Assembly: GCA_026706635.1 (NCBI GenBank)
Contig: JAPOYJ010000084.1
Location: forward strand, 58,027-122,026
DNA length: 64,000 nucleotides
DNA from: Gemmatimonadota bacterium
GTDB lineage: Bacteria; Gemmatimonadota; Gemmatimonadetes; Longimicrobiales; Gaopeijiaceae
Direction: 5' to 3'
Part shown: positions 9,562-18,735 of the stretch, piece by piece
Position numbering within the stretch: the stretch's first letter is position 1
Layout of the letters: each line of letters opens with the position of its first letter
Position numbers and translations under genes: made by a program
The notes under the pieces: generated by a model
What the model saw: only the letters and a program-made list of their open reading frames with translations
Told to the model about the DNA's origin: nothing
Database searches by the model: none

Positions 9562-11000
9562 CGGCGAGCCGCCTCGGCCAGGGCGCGGAAGGCCTCGCCC
9601 CGATCCCGGTAGCTGGCGAAGGCGTCGAAGCTGGAGCAGGCCGGCGCCAGGAGGAGAGTCTCGCCAGGGACCGCGACACGCGCCCCCTCGGAGACCGCCT
9701 CGGCGAAGGTGCCCACCACGCGCCTGACCTCGATCCTCCCACCCGTCGCGGCCTCCACCTCCGCAGCCACCCTCTCTCCCGCGGCACCGTAGGCCACCAC
9801 CGCGCGCACCCGGCCCCGCATGGCGGGAGCGAGCGCCCGGAAGTCCTCGCCCTTGTCGGCCCCGCCCAGGAGGAGCACGACCGGGCTGGCGAGACTCTCC
9901 AGCGAGCTCGCTGCCGCGGCGACGTTGGTCGCCTTGGAGTCGTTCACCCAGCGCACCCCTGAGACGCTGCCGAGCGACTCGAGACAGTGGGGGAGCGGCA
10001 CGAAGGACCCGAGTGCGCGTGCAGCCGAATCCAGCGGGACGCCCGCAGCCGCGGTGGCCAGGATCGCCGCCAGCGCGTTGGCGAGGTTGTGGCGGCCGGG
10101 CAGGCGCAGGTCGGAGATCGCGGCGACGCGCCGGGCTCCGGAGTCTGCGCGCTCCTCGAGATCGACCGTTAGGTGGCCGTCGGCCAGGTACGATCCCGGC
10201 GAGGGTGTCGACTCGAGCGAGAAGCGCAGGTGCGTCCCGGGCACCCCTTCCGCCATCTCGGTGACGGCCTCGTCGTCGCCGTTCAGCACCCAGGTGGTCG
10301 TCTCGTCGCCCAGCTCGAAGAGGCGGCGCTTGTCGCGGTGGTACTCCTCGACCGAGCCGTACCGCTCCAGGTGGTCGACTCCGAGATTGGTCATGATGCC
10401 CACGTCGGGGATCATCTCGGTGGTGTCGGCGAGCTGGAAGGAGGAGAGCTCGAGGACGACCCTGTCGGCGGGGCAGCCGGCCTCGTGCTCGGCAACCGCC
10501 ACCTGCGACGCGGGCGGGCCTATCTCCTCGCCCACATTGCCCCCGAGCGACACCTCGACGCCCGCCTCCCGCAGGAGGTGGGCCGAGAGCGTCGCGGTGG
10601 TCGTCTTCCCGTTGGTCCCGGTCACGACCGTCAGTGGACTCGCGATGAACCGGCAGGCGAAGTCAGGCTCCGATACCCAAGCGACACCCCGAGCGCGTAG
10701 GGCGGCGAGCACCGGGGCGCCGGGGGGGATGCCAGGGCTGACGACGACGGTGTCGGCCGCAGCGATCGCATCCAGGTCGTGTCCTCCCAGCCGGATCTCG
10801 GCGCCGCGCTCTCGCAGGAGATCTCCACGGGCTGCAGCTGCAGGCTCGCTCTTCGCATCTGTGACATGAACTTCCGCTCCTTTCAGTAGGGCCAGCCGGG
10901 CCGCAGCCTCGCCGCTGACTCCCAGGCCGATAATGGCCACCCTTTCGTTCCCAGCTCCTCGCCTCGCCGCGCTCTCCGCCCCCATCGCGCCGCGCCTCAT
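9558..11000 (-). CDS. murD: MurD, UDP-MurNAc-L-alanine-D-glutamate ligase
   Basis: It adds D-Glu to UDP-MurNAc-L-Ala using ATP. The 480-residue product has an N-terminal Rossmann region VAIIGLGVSGEAAA (about 21-34), SPGIPP, the P-loop GTNGKTTT (128-135), ELSSFQL, NLGVDHLERYG and C-terminal VNDSKATN, which is specific for MurD. The ATG at 11000 overlaps the mraY stop; a second in-frame ATG lies at 10985. Confidence 0.96.
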   Translation of the reverse strand: MRRGAMGAESAARRGAGNERVAIIGLGVSGEAAARLALLKGAEVHVTDAKSEPAAAARGDLLRERGAEIRLGGHDLDAIAAADTVVVSPGIPPGAPVLAALRARGVAWVSEPDFACRFIASPLTVVTGTNGKTTTATLSAHLLREAGVEVSLGGNVGEEIGPPASQVAVAEHEAGCPADRVVLELSSFQLADTTEMIPDVGIMTNLGVDHLERYGSVEEYHRDKRRLFELGDETTTWVLNGDDEAVTEMAEGVPGTHLRFSLESTPSPGSYLADGHLTVDLEERADSGARRVAAISDLRLPGRHNLANALAAILATAAAGVPLDSAARALGSFVPLPHCLESLGSVSGVRWVNDSKATNVAAAASSLESLASPVVLLLGGADKGEDFRALAPAMRGRVRAVVAYGAAGERVAAEVEAATGGRIEVRRVVGTFAEAVSEGARVAVPGETLLLAPACSSFDAFASYRDRGEAFRALAEAARR

Positions 11001-12124
11001 CGGATCTTCAGCGTTGCGAAGCCGATCATCGCGCAGAGCACTCCCACGATCCAGAACCGCACCACCACCTGCTCGTTCCTCCACCCGGCCATCTGGAAGT
11101 GGTGGTGGATCGGGGCGCACCTCAGGACGCGCCGACCCTCGCCGTAGCGGCGCCTCGTGTACCTGAAGTACCGCCGCTGCACGATCACCGAGGCCGCCTC
11201 GGCGGCGAACACTCCCCCCACGAAGAGGAGGAGCAGCTCGGCCTTGAGGAGGACCGCCATCGCACCCAGAGCGCCGCCCAGCGCCAGCGAGCCGGTGTCG
11301 CCCATGATCACCGAGGCTGGCTGGGCGTTGTACCAGAGGAAGCCGAGACAAGCGCCCGTTATCGCGGCGGCGAAGACCGTCAGCTCGCCCGCGCCGGGCA
11401 GGTAGAAGAGGCCGAGGTACGCCGAGGTGTCGACGCGCCCGATCACGTAGGCGAAGACGCCGAATGCCCCGGTCGCGATCGCAGCCAGCCCCGGTGCCAG
11501 GCCGTCGAGCCCGTCCGTCATGTTGACGGCGTGGGTGGCGCCATTCAGCACGATCGTCACCCATATCAGGAAGGCGGGCAGCGTGAAGACCAGCTGCCAC
11601 TCGTCGAAGAGGGGTAGGTTGGTGGTCGTCGCGCCCACCCCGGAATCCGGACCCGCCATCACCAAGAAGAGACCGAGGGCAACGCCAACCGCGAGCGATC
11701 CGGCCCACTTGTAGCGCTCGGCCAGCCCCTTGCGGTTCCGCTTCACGACCTTCAGGTAGTCGTCCAGGAAGCCGAGCGCCCCCATCCAGAGCATGACAGC
11801 AAGCGCGCTCAGGGTGTAGGCGTTCGCGAGCTCCGCCCAGAGGAGGGTGGCGAAGACGGTGACGGAGACGATCATCGCTCCGCCCATGTTGGCCTTGGGC
11901 TCGGCCGCGTCGCCCGTAGGGGCTGCGTCGCCTGTAGGGACCGCCTCGCCAGCCGGAACGTCCACGATCCCCCTGCCCTTGAGCCACCCGATCACGGGGC
12001 GTCCCAGGAGGAGGATGAGGAGGAGCGCGGTGCCCATCGCCCCGGCCGCGCGCACGGTGATGTAGTTGAAGAGGTTGAAGAGGATGTGGAGGTCCTCGAG
12101 CCGCCCGAGCAGGTGGTAGAACAT
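10997..12124 (-). CDS. mraY: MraY, phospho-MurNAc-pentapeptide transferase, with altered first loop
   Basis: MraY makes lipid I from UDP-MurNAc-pentapeptide and undecaprenyl phosphate in the membrane. The 375-residue protein has about ten helices, the Asp pair FLDDYLKV, NMTDGLDGLA, MGDTGSLALGG and the PIHHHFQ loop followed by VVVRFWI, all catalytic landmarks. The first cytoplasmic loop is odd. Where most MraY proteins have a GTPTMGG segment, this one has an Ala/Pro/Gly-rich insert with a tandem PTGDAA repeat and only NMGG remains. The remaining motifs argue that it is functional. The start overlaps the murF stop (TGATG). Confidence 0.94.
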   Translation of the reverse strand: MFYHLLGRLEDLHILFNLFNYITVRAAGAMGTALLLILLLGRPVIGWLKGRGIVDVPAGEAVPTGDAAPTGDAAEPKANMGGAMIVSVTVFATLLWAELANAYTLSALAVMLWMGALGFLDDYLKVVKRNRKGLAERYKWAGSLAVGVALGLFLVMAGPDSGVGATTTNLPLFDEWQLVFTLPAFLIWVTIVLNGATHAVNMTDGLDGLAPGLAAIATGAFGVFAYVIGRVDTSAYLGLFYLPGAGELTVFAAAITGACLGFLWYNAQPASVIMGDTGSLALGGALGAMAVLLKAELLLLFVGGVFAAEAASVIVQRRYFRYTRRRYGEGRRVLRCAPIHHHFQMAGWRNEQVVVRFWIVGVLCAMIGFATLKIR

Positions 12125-13515
12125 CAGACGGGCGCCCCCGCGAAGCGGTCCTCGAGCGCGGGGATCACCCTCTCGAGGCGAGCTCCGCGCGACGCCTTGA
12201 GGAGGACGCGGTCGCCGGGCTCGATCAGGCCGGGAAGGCGGTCGGCCAGCTCCGCCGGCTCCGCGACCACCCGGATCGTCGGGTCGGCGGCGGCCTCGGC
12301 GGCCTCGGCGGCCTCGGCGGCCTCGGCGAATGCGCCGGTGAGGACGAGGAGGTCGGGGCCGAGCTCGAGCGCCGCCCTCAGGGTGTCGCGGTGGATCTCC
12401 GCCGAACGCTCGCCAAGCTCGAGCATCGTGCCGAGCACGGCGACGCGGCGCCCCGGCCGCCCCATCCCACGAAGCGCGCCCAGGGCGGCGAGCACGCCCT
12501 TCGGGTTGGCGTTGTAGCAGTCCACCAGGAGCGTCACCGCGCCGAGATCTCTTATCTCGCCCCGCATCGGGGCCGGACCGACCTCGGAGATGCGCCGGGC
12601 GGCATCCCGGGCCGGGACACCGAGCTCGCACGAGATGGCCAGGACAAGGAGCGCGTTGTAGACGTTGTGGAGACCGGGGAGCTGGAGCTCAACCCGGTGG
12701 CCCCGCCATGAGAAGGTGCACCTGCCGTCGGGCGAGTTGGCGACCTCTCCGGGGCGGTGGTCGGCGTGGGCCCTCTCGGTCAGGCCGCACACCGTCGCCC
12801 TGGGGGCGTGGGACCGCGCCATCCGGGCCAGCTCGGGGGGATCGTCGCCGACGATCGCGCGGTCGGCTGGGCCGAGCGCACGGATCAGCGCCAGCTTCTC
12901 CTCGAGCACCCCCGCCAGGTCGCCCAGCCCCTCGAGGTGGGTCCCCGATACGGTGGTGACCACCCCGATGTCGGGCCGCGCGATGCGAGCCAGCTCGGCG
13001 ATCTCGCCCGGCTCGCTCGTTCCCATCTCCACGACCAGGGCGGTCGCGGAGTCCGGCATCGACAGGATGGTAAGCGGGACGCCGACACGGTTGTTCTCGT
13101 TGCCCGAGGTGCTATGGGGCACATGACTGGCGAGGACGACATGCGATACCATCCTCCTGACGGTCGTCTTCCCCGATGATCCGGTGATCGCGACGACTAC
13201 CGCTTCGGAGTGGCCGCGGCGGTGGCGCGCCAGATCGCCGAGCGCCTTCAGCGTGTCGGGTACGAGGTGCACCGGGAGAGGGCGCGGACCTGGGTCCCGG
13301 TGTACGACGAGCGCGCCGCACCCGGACTCGATCGCACGATCCACGAAGTCGTGCCCGTCGAAGCGCTCCCCCTCCAGGGCGACGAAGACGTCGCCGGCAC
13401 CGAGGGTGCGGGTGTCGGTCGATATCGCGCCGTAGCGGAGGTCGGGGCTCTGGGAGGCGGTCCCCAGGGCCCTCGCCACCGAGGCGTCGTTCCAGCGGAA
13501 GCTCGCCGAAGTCAT
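12124..13515 (-). CDS. murF: MurF, UDP-MurNAc-tripeptide-D-Ala-D-Ala ligase
   Basis: It adds D-Ala-D-Ala to complete the pentapeptide. The 463-residue Mur ligase has STDTR near the N-terminus, the P-loop ITGSSGKTT (about 110-118), the NNRVGVP segment that is characteristic of MurF, and DCYNANP in the C-terminal half. A run of four identical 9-bp units at 12292-12327 encodes Ala-Glu-Ala repeats in a surface region near the C-terminus, a likely length-variable tract. The start overlaps the murE stop (ATGA). Confidence 0.96.
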   Translation of the reverse strand: MTSASFRWNDASVARALGTASQSPDLRYGAISTDTRTLGAGDVFVALEGERFDGHDFVDRAIESGCGALVVHRDPGPRPLPVHLVPDTLKALGDLARHRRGHSEAVVVAITGSSGKTTVRRMVSHVVLASHVPHSTSGNENNRVGVPLTILSMPDSATALVVEMGTSEPGEIAELARIARPDIGVVTTVSGTHLEGLGDLAGVLEEKLALIRALGPADRAIVGDDPPELARMARSHAPRATVCGLTERAHADHRPGEVANSPDGRCTFSWRGHRVELQLPGLHNVYNALLVLAISCELGVPARDAARRISEVGPAPMRGEIRDLGAVTLLVDCYNANPKGVLAALGALRGMGRPGRRVAVLGTMLELGERSAEIHRDTLRAALELGPDLLVLTGAFAEAAEAAEAAEAAADPTIRVVAEPAELADRLPGLIEPGDRVLLKASRGARLERVIPALEDRFAGAPV

Positions 13516-15002
13516 CGCTCGGAGCGCTCCGCGAGGTGGTCCAGCACGACTTGGCGCTCGTCGAAGGGGAGCCGGGCGCTCCCGACGATCTGGACGCGCT
13601 CGTGGCCCTTCCCGGCGAGGAGGACCACATCGCCCGGCTCGGCCACCTCGAGCGCGTGGACGATCGCCTGGCGCCGGTCGAGGATCTCCTCGGCGCGGCC
13701 GCCGGACTCCGCAACGCCCCGCACGACCTCGGCGACGATCCCGGCCGGGTCCTCGGTGCGCGGGTTGTCGGAGGTGACGATCGCGAGATCGGCGTGGCGG
13801 GCCGCCGCCCTGCCCATCGCGGGCCTCTTGGCCGGATCCCGGTCTCCGCCCGCCCCGAATACCACGACCACCCGCCCCGTCGCCACCGACCGGAGTGTGC
13901 GGAGCACCTGCTCGAGAGCGTCGGGGGTGTGCGCGAAATCGACGATCACCTGGAAGGGCTCGCGCACCAGCGTCTCCATGCGTCCGGGGATCTGGGGCGC
14001 CGACGAGAGCCCGGCCGCCACCTCGTCCAGCGGCCTTCCCAGCGCCAGCGCGCACCCGGCGGCCGCGAGAGCGTTCGAGACGTTGAAGCGCCCGGCTAGC
14101 GGCAGCTCGACCGGTCGCACGCCGCCGCACCAGGCGAGCCCGAAGCTCGAGCCCGCCGAATGCAGCCGCGTGCCCTCGGCCCGCAGCTCGGCGGGCGCGT
14201 CGATCCCGTAATTGACGACCCTGCCGGGCGGACGGAGCGACTCCCACGCAGGGTCGTCGGCATTGACGACCGCTGTGGCGCCGCTCCGCCCCAGCTGGAG
14301 CAGCCGGGCCTTGGCGGCGAGGTAGCGCTCCGGCGTGCCGTGGTAGTCGAGGTGGTCCTGGGTCAGGTTGGTGAAGGCGGCGACCTGGAAGCGCACCCCG
14401 TCGAGGCGGTGCTGCGAGAGCCCGTGCGAGGAGCTCTCGACGACGACCGACTCGACGCCCTCGTCGGCGAGCTCGCGCAGCCGACGGGCGAGCTGCACGG
14501 AGTCAGGCGTGGTGAGCCCCCGCGTGCCGGGGAGGGGGCGGCCCTCCGGCCCCACCACCCCGAGAGTCCCGATCGCCGCGGCAGGCCCCTTTCGGGAGAG
14601 GAGCCACCGGAGGAGGAGCGCGGTCGTCGTCTTGCCGTTCGTGCCCGTCACGCCCACGAGCGAGAGTGCCCGCCAGGGATCGCCCATCAGGTGGCTGCTG
14701 GCGACCGCCCCGGCGAGACGCGCGTTGTCGACCTGGATCTGGGGAAGCGGCGCCCCCGGGACGGGCCTCTCGACGATCGCTGCCGCCGCCCCAAGCCCTG
14801 CCACCGCGACCAGGTGGTCGTGCCCGTCGGCTACGGCCCCCCTCCAGGCGACGAAGAGGTCGCCGGGGCCGACGCGGCGCGAGTCGTGCTGCACGCCGCC
14901 GACTCCGAGCTCCCCGAGCCGTCCTCGGTCGGGGTGGGTCGGCCCCACCACAACGCCGGCCTCCTCGATCGCGGCGACGACGGACGAGAGCGACACCGTC
15001 AC
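13512..15002 (-). CDS. murE: MurE, meso-diaminopimelate-adding Mur ligase
   Basis: It adds the third peptide residue to UDP-MurNAc-L-Ala-D-Glu. The 496-residue protein has the P-loop GTNGKTTT (120-127), ESSSHGL, NLTQDHLDYH and DNPR at about 412-415. DNPR is the known specificity motif for meso-diaminopimelate over lysine, so A1gamma-type murein is inferred. The GTG start overlaps the ftsI stop (GTGA). Confidence 0.96.
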   Translation of the reverse strand: MTVSLSSVVAAIEEAGVVVGPTHPDRGRLGELGVGGVQHDSRRVGPGDLFVAWRGAVADGHDHLVAVAGLGAAAAIVERPVPGAPLPQIQVDNARLAGAVASSHLMGDPWRALSLVGVTGTNGKTTTALLLRWLLSRKGPAAAIGTLGVVGPEGRPLPGTRGLTTPDSVQLARRLRELADEGVESVVVESSSHGLSQHRLDGVRFQVAAFTNLTQDHLDYHGTPERYLAAKARLLQLGRSGATAVVNADDPAWESLRPPGRVVNYGIDAPAELRAEGTRLHSAGSSFGLAWCGGVRPVELPLAGRFNVSNALAAAGCALALGRPLDEVAAGLSSAPQIPGRMETLVREPFQVIVDFAHTPDALEQVLRTLRSVATGRVVVVFGAGGDRDPAKRPAMGRAAARHADLAIVTSDNPRTEDPAGIVAEVVRGVAESGGRAEEILDRRQAIVHALEVAEPGDVVLLAGKGHERVQIVGSARLPFDERQVVLDHLAERSER

Positions 15003-17026
15003 CCCCCCTGCCCCGACTCGCCGCCCAGCACTTGCGGGTGCACGACGGAGGTGCCCGCGAAGACCCGTACGGTGTCGCCGGGCGCCACCGGCTGGCCAGG
15101 GCCCGGCACCGTCGCGACGACGCCGCCGACTCCGTCGAGCCGCACCCGGAGCCCAAGCTTGTGTAGCCTGCGAAGCGCCACCCGCGCCGACGCGCCCTCG
15201 AGCGGCGGCACCAGCGCCTGGAAGGCAGATGCGCCCGCCGCCACCCGATCCCCTTCGCCCCAAGGCTCCACTTCGGCACCTTCGGCCGCGGCTGCGAAGC
15301 GAACCACGGGAGACTCGCCACTCGGGAGCGACGAACGCCTGGCCGAGAGCGCGAGCGCCTGGCGGTCTATCGGAGCCTGCCTCGCCGAGAGGAGGCTCTC
15401 GACGGTGGCGAGCGTCACCGGGGCCGCTGCCTCTCCACCGTAGTAGGCGTCCTGCGGGCGATCCAGGCGGACGAAGAAGAGGAGCTGCGGGGCGTCGGCT
15501 GGGAATATGGTCCCGAAGGAAGCGTGGTACGCCCCATCCTCGTAGCGGCCCTGTCTGCCCGTAGCGCGCGTGGTGCCGGTCTTTCCGGCCACGCTGAAGG
15601 TCGACATGCGTGCCCGCGTGCCCGTGCCACCCTCGACGGCGTCGACCAGGACCGGCGTCAGCGCCCTGGCCACATCGACCGGAATCGCCTGGCGGATCCG
15701 CGTCGGGCGCATCACCTGGGCATCGCCGGTGAGTGGGTCGCGCACCTCCTTGACGATCAGCGGCTTCATGAGCACGCCGCCATTGGCCAGGGCACCGAAG
15801 GCCATCGCCATCTGGAGGGGTGTGACCGAAAGCTCGTACCCGTAGGAGAGCGAGTGCGCCGAGAGGAGGTTCCAGTCGGAAGGTCGGCGGAGCACGCCGG
15901 AGGCCTCGCTCGGCAGCGGCACTCCGGTGATGGTGCCGAAGCCGAAGTCCCGGAGGCTCGTGTAGTGCTGGCCGCGCGAGAGGCGGGCGGCGAACTTGGC
16001 GATCCCGACGTTGGACGACCGCTTGATCACGTCGTGCAGCGTCAACCAGCCGTGCCGCTCGATGTCGGTGATGGTGCGCCCGTGCACCGTCCAGCGTCCG
16101 CCCTCGGTGTCGACCGAATCCCCGAGGTCGGCGACGCCGTGGTTCAGGAGCGCCGCGGTGGTGAAGGGCTTGATCGTAGAGCCGGGCTCGAAGGTCGTGT
16201 TCACCGCGGAGAGCGAGGCCCGCGAACCGCCGACCACCGAGGTGAGCGCAAGGATCTCGCCACTTCGCGGATCGGTGATGACGAGATCGCCGGCCCGCGC
16301 CCCCGCCCCCTCGATCGCGTGGGCGAGCATGTCCTCGGCGATCGCCTGCAGGTCACGGTCGATCGTGAGCGTCACGTCGCGCCCGGGCGTGGGCGCCTCC
16401 ACCATCAGAGCCCGGCCCGGAATGGCGCGTCCGTTGCTGTCGCGGACGATCACCTCGCGGCCGGGCCGACCGGCCAGCACCGAGTCCATCGACTGCTCGA
16501 CCCCCCCCCGGCCCGCGCCGTCGCGTACCGCCCCCAGGAGGCCGCGGGCAAGGCCGCTGCGCGGATACGCCCTGCGCAGCTCGCCCTGCACATGCACGCC
16601 GTGGAGCTCGGCAAGCCGCTTGACCTGGGCCATCGAGTACCGACCCGGAATCGTGCTCCACGCACCGCCTCCGGCGACCGCGCTCTCGGCAGCCGAGCGC
16701 TCCAGCCCCAGCTCTTCCACCAGAGCGGAGATAACCCCCTCGCGGTCCCTGATCTCCCTCGGAGAGACCCCCACCGAAGCCCGCCAGTGGGTTACCGCCA
16801 GCTCCACCCCGTTGCGGTCGAGTACGCGTCCTCGAGCGGCCGGGACCGCCCTGACCTCCTCGTGCTGGGCCAGCGCCTCCCCGGCCCACGCGACCCTCTC
16901 GACGACCTGCACCTCGGCGGCGCGGGCGACCATCACGCCGGCGATCGCGATCCAGCCAGCCAGGATCAGCCTCCGTCTGGCCTTGAGCCTCCGCCCGGGG
17001 TTGACACGCGCGGCCGCCCTTCTCAA
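14999..17026 (-). CDS. ftsI: FtsI-type class B penicillin-binding protein with PASTA domain
   Basis: A septal transpeptidase that crosslinks murein made by FtsW. The 675-residue protein has a basic N-terminus and one membrane helix (about 18-36). A dimerisation domain follows, then the transpeptidase with catalytic SxxK (STIK, 283-286), SSN (337-339) and KTG (482-484). Residues about 605-665 form a PASTA-like domain (RLHKLGLRVRLDG, GDTVRVF). PASTA tails are common in Firmicutes, Actinobacteria and some Gram-negative phyla but absent from E. coli FtsI. The start overlaps the ftsL stop region by 4 bases. Confidence 0.95.
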   Translation of the reverse strand: MRRAAARVNPGRRLKARRRLILAGWIAIAGVMVARAAEVQVVERVAWAGEALAQHEEVRAVPAARGRVLDRNGVELAVTHWRASVGVSPREIRDREGVISALVEELGLERSAAESAVAGGGAWSTIPGRYSMAQVKRLAELHGVHVQGELRRAYPRSGLARGLLGAVRDGAGRGGVEQSMDSVLAGRPGREVIVRDSNGRAIPGRALMVEAPTPGRDVTLTIDRDLQAIAEDMLAHAIEGAGARAGDLVITDPRSGEILALTSVVGGSRASLSAVNTTFEPGSTIKPFTTAALLNHGVADLGDSVDTEGGRWTVHGRTITDIERHGWLTLHDVIKRSSNVGIAKFAARLSRGQHYTSLRDFGFGTITGVPLPSEASGVLRRPSDWNLLSAHSLSYGYELSVTPLQMAMAFGALANGGVLMKPLIVKEVRDPLTGDAQVMRPTRIRQAIPVDVARALTPVLVDAVEGGTGTRARMSTFSVAGKTGTTRATGRQGRYEDGAYHASFGTIFPADAPQLLFFVRLDRPQDAYYGGEAAAPVTLATVESLLSARQAPIDRQALALSARRSSLPSGESPVVRFAAAAEGAEVEPWGEGDRVAAGASAFQALVPPLEGASARVALRRLHKLGLRVRLDGVGGVVATVPGPGQPVAPGDTVRVFAGTSVVHPQVLGGESGQGG

Positions 17027-17304
17027 AACGCACCTCCCGGGGCGATGACGATCTCCTCCTCGGTGGGAGGGCGCAGACCGAGTCGGCGGCCCGCCTCTTC
17101 GAGGACCCAGCGGCGGTCCATCTGCAGCAGCTCACGCTCCAGCTCGTCGCGCCGGTCGGCTGCCACGACGATCTCGGCGGCGAGGTTGGCGATCTCGGCC
17201 ATCGTCTCGCGCGTGGCCGACTGGCGCCAGGCCACCGCGGCGAGCGCCATCGCGTGCGCGGCGATCACCACGGCCGCGTGCCAGAGCCGGAAGGGCCGCC
17301 TCAT
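17023..17304 (-). CDS. ftsL: FtsL-like small divisome protein
   Basis: A 93-residue bitopic protein with one membrane helix (about residues 6-26) and a predicted coiled coil (ATRETMAEIANLAAEIV through ELERELLQM). A short RRLGLRPPTEEE segment follows, a pattern shared by FtsL proteins that pair with FtsQ and FtsB. FtsL sequence is poorly conserved, so the call rests on size, topology and location between rsmH and ftsI. The ATG overlaps the rsmH stop (ATGA); an upstream in-frame ATG would bury the start inside rsmH. Confidence 0.87.
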   Translation of the reverse strand: MRRPFRLWHAAVVIAAHAMALAAVAWRQSATRETMAEIANLAAEIVVAADRRDELERELLQMDRRWVLEEAGRRLGLRPPTEEEIVIAPGGAF

Positions 17305-18227
17305 GCGGCCCGCCTCCAGGCCCGCAGCCGCGCGGGCCGCGCCCTCGGATTCTCGGCGACCTCCTCGACGCCGGGCGTGACCGGCCTGGCCGTGAGGACC
17401 GACCCCAGGGCGCCGGGCAGCTCGCGGAGGGGCAGCCGTGGGGGAAGCCCGCGCGAGGGGTCGCTCCACTCGCGAAATGCCCGCTTGACGATCCTGTCCT
17501 CGATCGAGTGGTAGGAGATGACGGCCAGGACCGCACCCGGGCGGAGCACGTCGCGAATCGCCGGGAGGCCTCGCCTGAGGGCGTCAATCTCGCCGTTCAC
17601 CTCGATCCGGACCGCCTGGAAGAGGCGGGCCTTCTCCGAGTGGCTGGCCGGGCGGCGAAGCACCGACTCGAGCGCCCCGACCAGATCGTCGCTCGTTCGG
17701 AGCGCCCTGGTCGCCCTGACCCGCACGATGCGGGCCGCCAGCGCGCCAGCCCTCGGCGCATCCCCGGCCCTGAGCGCGTTCAGCAGATCGCGCCGGGGCA
17801 CCGATGCCAGGAGGGCCGCCGCGTCGCGGCCGCCCTCCTGGTCCATGCGCATGTCGAGCCTCACTCCCCTGCGGATGGAGAATCCCCTTCGGTCGAGGTC
17901 GAGCTGATGGGAGCTCGCGCCGAGGTCGAGGAGCGCACCGGCCAGCCGCTCCAGACGCACCTCGGTGTCGCCGGCCACCTCCCGAAAGGAGAGCTGCGCG
18001 AGCCGCACGCGGTCGCCGAAGGGCGCCAGGCGGGTGCGGGCGGCGGCCACCGCCTCGCCGTCGCGGTCGAGGCCGAGCAGGCGGCACCGAGGGCAGCGCG
18101 TCAGGATCGCGGCCGCGTGCCCGCCGCCCCCGACGGTCCCGTCCAGGTAGAGCCCGGCGGGGTCGCCGACCAGGTAGCCGAGCACGGCCGAGACGAGCGC
18201 TGGCCTGTGGTAGTCGGCGCCGGTCAT
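17301..18227 (-). CDS. rsmH: RsmH (MraW), 16S rRNA C1402 N4-methyltransferase
   Basis: It methylates the N4 of cytidine 1402 in the ribosomal P site using SAM. The 308-residue protein has the SAM motif YLDGTVGGGGHAAAIL (about 28-43), GLDRDGEAV, LLDLGASSHQLD, RGFSIR, and the C-terminal VISYHSIEDRIVKRAF, all MraW hallmarks. Only three bases separate it from the mraZ stop. As in most bacteria it is the second gene of the division cluster. Confidence 0.97.
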   Translation of the reverse strand: MTGADYHRPALVSAVLGYLVGDPAGLYLDGTVGGGGHAAAILTRCPRCRLLGLDRDGEAVAAARTRLAPFGDRVRLAQLSFREVAGDTEVRLERLAGALLDLGASSHQLDLDRRGFSIRRGVRLDMRMDQEGGRDAAALLASVPRRDLLNALRAGDAPRAGALAARIVRVRATRALRTSDDLVGALESVLRRPASHSEKARLFQAVRIEVNGEIDALRRGLPAIRDVLRPGAVLAVISYHSIEDRIVKRAFREWSDPSRGLPPRLPLRELPGALGSVLTARPVTPGVEEVAENPRARPARLRAWRRAA

Positions 18228-18230
18228 CGG

Positions 18231-18677
18231 CTAGCGCTCTGCCCAGCTGAAGATGTCCTGCTCGAGGTTCTCGTCACTCTCGTCGGCCTCCCTCGTGTCC
18301 TGGGCGAGCCTTGCCGGGTCCCAGAGCTCGATGCGGTCGCTGGCCCCGATGAAGACGACCGTCTCGGTCAGCTCCGCCAGCTCCAGGAGCCAGTCCGGGA
18401 TCCGGATCCGGCCCTGCTTGTCGACCGTCACCGAGGTCGCGCGCTGCGAGAGGGCGCGCAGAGCCCTGCCACCGTCCCGAGTCGCCCGGCGGTGCTCCAT
18501 CAGCTTCCTCTCGGCATTCGCCCACCCCTCCTCGGTGAGGAGCGTCAGGTGGCGGCTCCCCTTCCACTGCAGGAGCACAAAGGGCCCCTCGGAGAGAGCC
18601 CGCCTGAATACGGAGGGCAGGCTGACGCGGCCCTTCGCATCGAGGACGTTCTGGTGGTGGCCCGGCAATATGGACAT
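18231..18677 (-). CDS. mraZ: MraZ, transcriptional regulator of the division cluster
   Basis: A 148-residue protein with two SpoVT/AbrB-like domains. The first contains LDAKGRVSLPSVFRR and the second VDKQGRIRIPDWLLE; both carry the DxKGR-P DNA-binding signature. MraZ of other bacteria represses its own cluster by binding 10-bp-spaced G-rich boxes. Matching boxes lie directly upstream here (18683-18732), which supports autoregulation. No strong Shine-Dalgarno is visible between the boxes and ATG. Confidence 0.96.
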   Translation of the reverse strand: MSILPGHHQNVLDAKGRVSLPSVFRRALSEGPFVLLQWKGSRHLTLLTEEGWANAERKLMEHRRATRDGGRALRALSQRATSVTVDKQGRIRIPDWLLELAELTETVVFIGASDRIELWDPARLAQDTREADESDENLEQDIFSWAER

Positions 18678-18682
18678 GGAGT

Positions 18683-18732
18683 CTTATCCCATTTCTCCCC
18701 ACTTTGCTCCACAATACTACATTTTTCCCCAC
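18683..18732 (-). promoter_or_regulatory. MraZ box array (operator/promoter of the division cluster)
   Basis: Reading the minus strand towards mraZ gives GTGGGGAAAA, a degenerate 10-mer, GTGGAGCAAA, GTGGGGAGAA and ATGGGATAAG, all in exact 10-bp register and ending 5 bases before the ATG. This matches the known layout of MraZ boxes (TGGG cores at 10-bp spacing). Occupancy would cover the likely start region of the transcript. Confidence 0.85.
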
Positions 18733-18735
18733 GGT

